A stretch of DNA of 64,000 nucleotides. Source: CAZSAT01 sp964604675 (GTDB lineage Bacteria; Myxococcota_A; UBA796; CAJQPC01). The DNA lies in assembly GCA_964604675.1 (NCBI GenBank), contig CAZSAT010000014.1:20739-84738 (forward strand), given 5' to 3'. Below the pieces are notes generated by a model that saw nothing but the letters and a program-made list of their open reading frames with translations, ran no database searches and had not been told where the DNA came from. Below are positions 58,024-64,000 of the stretch, piece by piece; within the stretch, counting starts at the first letter, position 1; every line of letters starts with the position of its first letter. The translations under genes were made by a program, and so were the position numbers.

Positions 58024-59496
58024 ATGTCCGATCTCGTGCTCGCCATCGACCAGGGAACCACCGGCACGACGGCCCTGCTGCTGGACCGGCAGGTGCGCGT
58101 CGTGGCCACCCACAACGTCGAGTTCCCGAACCACTACCCGGAGCCCGGGCACGTCGAGCACGACGTGGCGGAGATCTGGACCTCGGTCGAAGCCGCCGTG
58201 ACCGGGGCCCTCCAGAAGGCGGGGGTGCAGGCGAGCGCGCTGAAAGCCATCGGCATCACCAACCAGCGCGAGACCAGCGTGTTCTGGGACAAGGACACCG
58301 GGGCCCCCCTCCACCGTGCGCTCGTGTGGCAGGACCGCCGAACGGCCGCCCGCTGCGCCGCGATGAAGGAGGCCGGCCTCGAGGCGCTCTTCCAGCGCAA
58401 GACGGGGCTGGTGCTCGACCCGTACTTCTCCGGCACCAAGGCGGGCTGGGTGCTCGACAAGGTCCCCGAGGCCCGCGCGAAGGCGGCGGACGGCCAGGCG
58501 CTGTTCGGCACCATCGACTCGTGGCTGACCTGGCGGCTCTGTGGAGCTCACGTGACCGACCCGTCCAACGCGTCACGAACGCTGTTCATGGATCTCGACA
58601 CGCTGGACTGGGACGACGAGCTGCTCGGGAAGCTGGGCGTGCCGCGCGCGTGCCTGCCACGGATCGCCGACAGCTCGGAGGTCTACGGCGAGACACGAGG
58701 GCTGGGCTTCCTGCCCGACGGCCTCCCCGTGGCTGGCGTGATCGGCGACCAGCAGGGCGCGCTGTTCGGGCAGGCGTGCTTCGCCCAGGGCATGGCGAAG
58801 TGCACCTACGGCACCGGGGCCTTCGTGCTGATGAACACGGGGGACCAGAAGATCTACAGCGACCACGGCATGCTCACCACGGTCGGATGGCGGGTGGGCG
58901 GCGAGGTCAGCTACGCCCTGGAAGGCTCGGCGTTCATCGCCGGGGCCGCCGTGCAGTGGCTGAGGGACGGTCTGGGCATCATCGCGTCGGCCGCCGACAT
59001 CGAGGCCCTCGCAGCCAGCGTGCCCCACAGCGATGGCGTCTTCTTCGTGCCGGCGCTCGCGGGCCTGGGCGCTCCCCACTGGCGCCCCGATGCGCGCGGC
59101 CTGTTGTGCGGGGTGACCGGCGGCACCACCAAGGCCCACGTGGCTCGCGCGGTGCTCGACGGGATCGCGCTGGAGATCGGCGACATCCTCGGCGCGATGG
59201 AGCACGACCTCGGCGGTGCGCTGACCGAGCTCCGCGTGGACGGTGGCGCAGCCAACAACGACCTGCTCATGCAGACCCAGGCCGACGTGATCGGCACGAC
59301 CTGCGTGAGGCCCACCCAGCTCGAGACGACCGCCCTCGGGAGCGCCTTCCTCGCGGGCCTCGCGGTCGGCGTGTGGAACAGCCCGCAGGCGGTCTCGGAC
59401 GCCTGGGCCGAGGACCGTCGCTTCGAAGCGACCCTGGACGCCGGTCAGCGGGCCGCGTGGTTGGACCGGTGGGCAGACGCCGTGCGCCGGGCGTAG
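58024..59496 (+). CDS. glpK: Glycerol kinase
   Basis: 490 aa, the usual size. GlpK phosphorylates glycerol to glycerol-3-phosphate, feeding glycolysis and phospholipid synthesis. The FGGY signatures are present: LAIDQGTTGTTALLLD, the substrate patch NQRETSVFWDKDTG, GTIDSWLTWRLCG, VIGDQQGALFGQ, YGTGAFVLMNTG, and LRVDGGAANNDLLMQ. The ATG has GGAGG four bases upstream. No glpD, glpF or regulator lies next to it. It ends 21 bases before the mfd stop on the other strand. Confidence 0.95.
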   Translation: MSDLVLAIDQGTTGTTALLLDRQVRVVATHNVEFPNHYPEPGHVEHDVAEIWTSVEAAVTGALQKAGVQASALKAIGITNQRETSVFWDKDTGAPLHRALVWQDRRTAARCAAMKEAGLEALFQRKTGLVLDPYFSGTKAGWVLDKVPEARAKAADGQALFGTIDSWLTWRLCGAHVTDPSNASRTLFMDLDTLDWDDELLGKLGVPRACLPRIADSSEVYGETRGLGFLPDGLPVAGVIGDQQGALFGQACFAQGMAKCTYGTGAFVLMNTGDQKIYSDHGMLTTVGWRVGGEVSYALEGSAFIAGAAVQWLRDGLGIIASAADIEALAASVPHSDGVFFVPALAGLGAPHWRPDARGLLCGVTGGTTKAHVARAVLDGIALEIGDILGAMEHDLGGALTELRVDGGAANNDLLMQTQADVIGTTCVRPTQLETTALGSAFLAGLAVGVWNSPQAVSDAWAEDRRFEATLDAGQRAAWLDRWADAVRRA

Positions 59497-59517
59497 ACCA
59501 GCGCGCGGATCGTGCCG

Positions 59518-62500
59518 TCAGGCCGGCTTCAGGGCCCGCTCCAGCTCGCCGAGCAACCAGTGCAGGAAGAACACCGGCTTCTGGGCCTCGTTCGGCGAGA
59601 AGCGCACCGACAGCTCGCGGTCGCCGCTCATGCGCACGCGCTTGGCGTGGCGTTCGAGGAAGCGCGCCAGGGCGTCCGACGACAGCGGCGTGTGCTCGGA
59701 GAACACCACGGCCGCGCGCACCTTCAGCCACGCGCAACGAGCGATGCCCAGGCCGCGACAGCGGGCCTTGATCTCCAGCAGACGAACCAGGTGGTGGGCC
59801 TCGTCGGGCAGCTCACCGTGCTCGCGTTCCAGCTGCTCGCCCAGCGCGCGGACCTCCTCGAGGGAGCGCCCGAGCGCGAGACGGCGGTACCAGAGGATCC
59901 GCTCCTCGAGGTCGGGAAGGTAGGACTCGGGCAAGAACACGGTGAGCGGAAGCTCCACCTCGGGGTCCAGACGGTCCCGCTCCGAGCTGCCGCGTGCCTC
60001 CGCCATCGCGTCCTCGAGGATCTCGACCCAGGTCTCGAAGCCGACCGCCTGGATGTGGCCGTGCTGGCTCTCCCCGAGCAGGTCCCCTGCCCCGCGCTGG
60101 TCGAGGTCGGCGCTGGCCACGGCGAAGCCCGAGCCGAGCTGCGTGTGCTCGACGAGCACCTGGAGGCGGCGCGTCGCATCCGGCGTGAGCGCGGCCCCTT
60201 CTTCGACCAGGAGCGCGCAATAGCCGCGCCGGTGCGAGCGCCCGACCCGGCCGCGAAGCTGGTAGAGCTGCGCGAGCCCGAACTGGTCGGCGCGGTTCAC
60301 CAGGATGGTGTTCACGTTGGGCATGTCCACGCCCGACTCGATGATGGCCGTGCACACGAGCACCGAGAAGCGCTGCTCCACGAAGTCGACGAGCACCTCC
60401 TCCAGGTCGGAGTCGTCCATCTGTCCATGGGCCACGCGCACGTCCGCCTCCGGGACCAGCTCGCGCACGGCCCGCGCGACCACCTCGATGGACGCCACCC
60501 GGTTGTGCACGAAGAAGACCTGGCCCCCGCGCTTGAGCTCGCGCAGGATCTCGTCGCGGACGCGGTGGTCGTCCCAGCGGTGCAGAGAGGTGCGCACGGG
60601 CAGCCGGTCCACGGGCGGCGTGGCGATCATGGAGAAGCTCCGGATGCCCGACAGCGCCATGTGCAGCGTGCGCGGGATCGGCGTGGCCGACAGCGAGAGC
60701 ACATCCACCGAGGTCCGCATGCGCTTGAAGCGTTCCTTCTGCTTCACACCGAAGCGGTGCTCCTCGTCGAGCACGACCAGGCCGAGGTCGGCGAAGCGGA
60801 CCGCGCGGCCGAGCAGCTGGGTGGTGCCGACCACCACCTGAAGGTCGCCCGTCTTCAGGCCGGAGAGCACCTGCTTGCGGTCCGCACCACTGGAGAAGCG
60901 GGACAAGACACCCACCGACACGTCGAACGCTTCGAAGCGCTCCCGAAGGGTGCGGGCGTGTTGGAAGGCGAGCACGGTGGTCGGGCACAGCAGGGCGACC
61001 TGCCGACCCGCCTCGATGACCCGCATGGCGGCCCGCAGCGCGACCTCGGTCTTGCCGAAGCCCACGTCGCCGACCACCAGGTGGTCCATCGGCACGGGCT
61101 TGGCGAGATCGGCGAGCACGCTCTCGATCGCGCCGAGCTGATCGGGCGTCTCCTCGTAGGGAAAGGCCTGCTCGAAGGCGCGGTAGCGCGGCGTGGTGCC
61201 GATCAGGGCGGGCCGTTCGACCAGCCTGCGCTCGGCCTCGACGCGGATGAGCTCGTGGGCGAGCCGGAGCACCCGCTCCCGCACCTTGCGCTTCCGGGCT
61301 TCCCACGTCTCGCCCCCCAGGCGGTCCAGACGCGGGGCCCTCCCCTCCCCTGCGCTCCGCCACGGACTGAGCTGATCGAAGGCCCAGACGGGCAGGTAGA
61401 AGCGGTCGCCCCCACGGTACTCGAGCTGCACGAGCTCCTGCGGCCCGGCGCCCACGTCGACCGAGGCTATCGACACGAACCGACCGATCCCGTGCCGCTG
61501 GTGCACCACCAGATCGCCCGGGTTCAGGCTCCCGAAGTTTGCCGCGCTGGCTTGCCTGGCGACCTGAGAGAAGGAGCTGCTGCTGCGGAAGGCGCGTTGG
61601 ACGCGCAGCTTCGCGCCGAGGAGCTCGTCGGCGGTGACCACGGCGACGGAGGCGGCCTCGCTGTGGAAGCCGCGCGGAAGGTCGCCGCGGTGGAGGACGA
61701 GCTGGCCCGGCGGCCAGGCGTCCACGTCCCCGCTCTGCACCCGCGTGGGCTGGAGGCCGTGGGGCAACAGCAGCTCCTCGAGGCGCTCGGCGCGCGCACG
61801 GGAGCCGACCACGAGGCCCACACGCCAGCCGTCTTCGAGCCAGCGACCGAGGCACCCCGCCGCGGTGGCCAGCTCCCCCTTGGCGCCGGCCAGGACCTGG
61901 TTGTCGCGACAGCTCAGGTCGTGGGCGTCGTCGATGACGACGCTCTCCACGATCACGGCCTCCTCCAGCGCCGCGAGCACGTCCTGGGGCGGCACGTACC
62001 GATGCTCCGGGTGGACGAGCGGCCGATGCCGGTCGTCGAGCCGCCTCCACCCTTGCTGGATCTGTTCCTCGAACCGATCCAGCGACACCCGGATGCGTGC
62101 GGGCTCCAGCACCACCAGGCGCGCATGCCGGGCGTGCTCGAGCACCGGAGCGAGCTCGTGCAGCGCCGGGAGCCAGTCTTCGCACCCCGCAAAGCGGATG
62201 CCCGAGCCGAGATCGCGGAGCACACGCTGGCGGCGGCGGCGGCCGTAGCCCAGCTCGTCGACCCGGTCCGCGAGGTAGCGGCCAGCCCGTCGCAACGCCG
62301 CCGCCCCCAACACGACCTCCCGCGCGGGAAGCAGGCGGATCTCGTCGAGGTGATCGGTCGACCTCCGGGTGCCGGGGTCCAGACCGCGCAGCAGCTCGAC
62401 CTCGTCGTCGAAGAGCTCGATGCGGGCCGGGCCCGCGGCGCCGGTCGGCCAGACCTCGAGCAGGTCTCCGCGACGGGAGAAGGTGCCCGGGTCCTCGACG

Positions 62501-62949
62501 CGGGGCACCCCGAGGTAGCCGAGGTCGGCCAGCCGACCGGCCAGCTCGTCCGGGTCCAGGGTGGTCTTGGGTGCCACGACCGGGCACTGCGCCAGCGTTC
62601 CCGGACGCAGCACGCGGAAACAGAGCGCCCGGGCGGGCGCGACCACAGCGACCGGAAGCTTCCGGCGCAGCGCGTCGAGGGCCGCGAGCCGGAGGCGCTC
62701 GAGCCGGGGGTGGGGAGACGCGCTCTCATAGGGGCGCACGTCGTCCGCAGGCAGGAGGAGGGCGCGCTCCGGCCCGAGCCAGAACGCCAGCTCGGCCACC
62801 ACCTGGTCCGCGGTGGCGGAGTCGGGCGTGACCAGCAGCACCGGGCGCCGACCCACCAGCCGCGACACGGCATGGGCCAAGGCACCCGCGGGGAGTCCCG
62901 CCAGGACCTGTCCTGGCCGTGCGAGGCGATCGACGTGCTGCAGGAACAC
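59518..62949 (-). CDS. mfd: Transcription-repair coupling factor Mfd
   Basis: 1143 aa, the usual length. Mfd pushes stalled RNA polymerase off lesions and recruits UvrA. From N to C: UvrB-like region (about 1-330) with LPADDVRPYE and DPGTFSRRGDLLEVWP; RNA-polymerase-interaction region (about 480-540) with GDLVVHQRHGIGRF; and the RecG-like motor (about 560-960): VVGDVGFGKTEVALRAA (Walker A), VVLDEEHRFGVKQKE (DEEH box), SLSATPIPRTLHMAL, and LYQLRGRVGRSHRRG. The TRCF C-domain closes it. Start GTG 62949 follows the membrane-protein gene by nine bases. Confidence 0.96.
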   Translation of the reverse strand: MFLQHVDRLARPGQVLAGLPAGALAHAVSRLVGRRPVLLVTPDSATADQVVAELAFWLGPERALLLPADDVRPYESASPHPRLERLRLAALDALRRKLPVAVVAPARALCFRVLRPGTLAQCPVVAPKTTLDPDELAGRLADLGYLGVPRVEDPGTFSRRGDLLEVWPTGAAGPARIELFDDEVELLRGLDPGTRRSTDHLDEIRLLPAREVVLGAAALRRAGRYLADRVDELGYGRRRRQRVLRDLGSGIRFAGCEDWLPALHELAPVLEHARHARLVVLEPARIRVSLDRFEEQIQQGWRRLDDRHRPLVHPEHRYVPPQDVLAALEEAVIVESVVIDDAHDLSCRDNQVLAGAKGELATAAGCLGRWLEDGWRVGLVVGSRARAERLEELLLPHGLQPTRVQSGDVDAWPPGQLVLHRGDLPRGFHSEAASVAVVTADELLGAKLRVQRAFRSSSSFSQVARQASAANFGSLNPGDLVVHQRHGIGRFVSIASVDVGAGPQELVQLEYRGGDRFYLPVWAFDQLSPWRSAGEGRAPRLDRLGGETWEARKRKVRERVLRLAHELIRVEAERRLVERPALIGTTPRYRAFEQAFPYEETPDQLGAIESVLADLAKPVPMDHLVVGDVGFGKTEVALRAAMRVIEAGRQVALLCPTTVLAFQHARTLRERFEAFDVSVGVLSRFSSGADRKQVLSGLKTGDLQVVVGTTQLLGRAVRFADLGLVVLDEEHRFGVKQKERFKRMRTSVDVLSLSATPIPRTLHMALSGIRSFSMIATPPVDRLPVRTSLHRWDDHRVRDEILRELKRGGQVFFVHNRVASIEVVARAVRELVPEADVRVAHGQMDDSDLEEVLVDFVEQRFSVLVCTAIIESGVDMPNVNTILVNRADQFGLAQLYQLRGRVGRSHRRGYCALLVEEGAALTPDATRRLQVLVEHTQLGSGFAVASADLDQRGAGDLLGESQHGHIQAVGFETWVEILEDAMAEARGSSERDRLDPEVELPLTVFLPESYLPDLEERILWYRRLALGRSLEEVRALGEQLEREHGELPDEAHHLVRLLEIKARCRGLGIARCAWLKVRAAVVFSEHTPLSSDALARFLERHAKRVRMSGDRELSVRFSPNEAQKPVFFLHWLLGELERALKPA

Positions 62950-62958
62950 CGTGCGCGC

Positions 62959-63738
62959 TTACTCTTTCGCAGCCTCGGGCGCGCCGCCGGCTTCGGCGGC
63001 GGACTTGCGCTCCCGGGCGGCCAGCGCGTCCTGGATGCGCTCCTGGTAGATGGCGAACATCGCCATCTCCATCACGCAGAGCAGCAACACGTCGATGGCA
63101 CCATGACCCATCACGGCCCACCACCCCTGGCCCTCGGCCCAGAACACCAGCACCAGTGCGGAGGGCATGTACCAGAACATGTAGGGGATCCAGGCCCAGA
63201 AGATGCGGCCACGCCGCCCCTTGGTCAGCCGTGCCGAGCGCGACAGCGGCTTCTTGGCCCGGTCGTCCACCGCAGCGATGGCGTCGACGAAGGCGTACTG
63301 GAGGCCGAAGAGGATGCCGGGAACGATGAGCTGAGCGCCGACCATGATCGTCAAGAAGGCGATCATGTGGGGCACGAACATCCGCGTGTAGCGGGAGACC
63401 GCCCAGTTGACGGCGCCATAGAGCGAGACGTCGGAGCCCGCGTCGCGGCGCCGCCAGACGTAGATCGTGGCAGCGTCGATGATCGGGTAGAAGAGGATGC
63501 CCCACACGAGCTGCAGGGCCGTCTCGGTGAGGATGTAGGCGATCATGCCGTTGCCCTGCATGCCGCCGAGCCCCGTGGGCGTGCCCGCGGGGTCGACCAG
63601 CAGGATGGCGAGCTGCCAGCACACCAGTCGACCCACACCACCGATGAACAGCGCGAGCGGAAGCAGCACACCGAGCGATCCCAGGGTGCGGCGGGCCGAC
63701 AGGCCGAGGAGCTGCAGGACGTTGGGACGCGCGGCCAT
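62959..63738 (-). CDS. Multi-pass inner-membrane protein of unknown function
   Basis: 259 aa. Five or six hydrophobic segments are visible, at about 20-48, 68-92, 125-150, 185-205 and 210-235. A basic loop (about 155-180, AKKPLSRSARLTKGRRGR) probably faces the cytoplasm, and a charged Ala-rich end is last. No family was recognised. It sits nine bases upstream of mfd in the same direction, so it may share its transcript. It diverges from the truncated gene at the right edge (82-bp gap). Confidence 0.65.
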   Translation of the reverse strand: MAARPNVLQLLGLSARRTLGSLGVLLPLALFIGGVGRLVCWQLAILLVDPAGTPTGLGGMQGNGMIAYILTETALQLVWGILFYPIIDAATIYVWRRRDAGSDVSLYGAVNWAVSRYTRMFVPHMIAFLTIMVGAQLIVPGILFGLQYAFVDAIAAVDDRAKKPLSRSARLTKGRRGRIFWAWIPYMFWYMPSALVLVFWAEGQGWWAVMGHGAIDVLLLCVMEMAMFAIYQERIQDALAARERKSAAEAGGAPEAAKE

Positions 63739-63820
63739 GGTGGGCTCTCCGGAGGCTCTCGTCAGGGGCGGTAGCTAACGCACGGGGGGATAAGCTGTCG
63801 CGGAGAACCTGGGAGCCTGC

Positions 63821-64000
63821 ATGCTGCGAGACCTCGTGAGCGACGCGCTCGAGAACCAACGCACGCTCACGCCCGAGTCGGTCACCCTGCAGGACATGGA
63901 GTCCCTTCGGCTCTTCCTGCAGGGCAGCTCGGTCATCGACTGGAACCGCCTGCAGTTCCAGACCGTCGAACAGGTGGATGCCTTCCTGGGCCTGCTGTTC
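63821..64000 (+). CDS. Conserved protein, N-terminal part (cut by window edge)
   Basis: 60 codons are present: MLRDLVSDALENQRTLTPES, then TLQDMESLRLFLQGSSVIDWNRLQF and an acidic helix to the edge. The LQDMESLR...GSSVIDW phrase resembles a conserved myxobacterial family of unknown function (TIGR04552-like), recalled rather than searched. TAAGCT lies at 63791-63796, a possible -10 box 24 bases before the ATG. No Shine-Dalgarno is obvious. Confidence 0.55.
   Translation, partial: MLRDLVSDALENQRTLTPESVTLQDMESLRLFLQGSSVIDWNRLQFQTVEQVDAFLGLLF

Noticed and set aside
59512..63774. 1420-codon open frame on the plus strand, opposite mfd and the membrane-protein gene
   Set aside because: The minus strand has a complete Mfd with all motor motifs. 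The long plus-strand frame is a shadow produced by GC-rich codon bias; it has no domain and runs through two real genes.

Overview
The window is GC-rich, densely coded DNA from a Gram-negative bacterium, almost certainly a myxobacterium-like member of the Myxococcota (former Deltaproteobacteria). The evidence is an Agl/Glt-type gliding or envelope-transport locus (TolQ, two TolR-like proteins, a GltG/PglI-like FHA plus TonB-like protein, GltD- and GltE-like TPR proteins), a split polysaccharide exporter (OPX protein plus beta-barrel), two NtrC-type sigma-54 activators, many short-signal lipoproteins and many GTG/TTG starts. I see no insertion sequence, prophage, CRISPR array or rRNA. The assignment rests on protein recognition by eye, not on a database search.

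Layout. 1-2751 (minus): fmdB-like gene, folD, gcvT, gcvH and the start of gcvP (one-carbon and glycine cleavage). 2824-5619 (plus): a serine-less alpha/beta hydrolase and two ArsA/Get3-like ATPases. 5632-9896 (minus): VWA lipoprotein, discoidin-like secreted protein, outer-membrane protein and TlpA thioredoxin. 9992-12461 (plus): NtrC-type regulator and a secreted barrel-like protein. 12462-15756 (minus): the ribosome/tRNA-modification cluster rpsP-khpA-rimM-trmD-rplS-yraN-rsmI, preceded by a 187-bp inverted-repeat element that overlaps the end of an acyl-CoA carboxylase gene (16043-17593). 17713-24518: a beta-helix lipoprotein, a TPR lipoprotein, pgeF, a kelch-like lipoprotein and a HAD phosphatase. 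The last is coupled to nadD (to 25051).

25113-30795 (plus) is a tightly overlapped envelope-division operon: murI-ftsE-ftsX-envC-ctp-yibQ. FtsEX activates the EnvC-type protein at the septum, MurI feeds murein synthesis, and the Ctp protease and YibQ-like protein are usual neighbours. 30798-35656 (minus) is ftsK-lolA-rimO. galE (plus) diverges from ftsK across a region holding two inverted repeats. 36762-39130 (minus) is an OPX/beta-barrel pair for polysaccharide export.

39234-51735 (minus) holds the Agl/Glt-like system. Its first block is a coiled-coil protein, two large periplasmic TPR proteins, a TPR lipoprotein and a 74-aa secreted protein. The motor block follows (TolQ-like, then two TolR-like subunits, one lacking the proton-binding Asp), and then the GltG-like protein and a small secreted protein. 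51895-57421 carries dacB (PBP4) and, divergently, an unusual barrel-SppA fusion followed by a second NtrC-type regulator. Then come tRNA-Phe, a small Cys-rich protein, glpK, mfd (convergent), a membrane protein and a truncated gene at the right edge.

Cross-cutting features: stop/start overlaps (ATGA, TGATG, GTGA, TTGA, CTGA) join most neighbours, convergent genes almost touch, the best promoter-like boxes often have a TAG-initial -10, and several exported proteins have extremely short signal peptides without basic residues. The gliding-type locus, the 187-bp inverted-repeat element, the ultra-short signals and the SppA fusion are the items most worth following.
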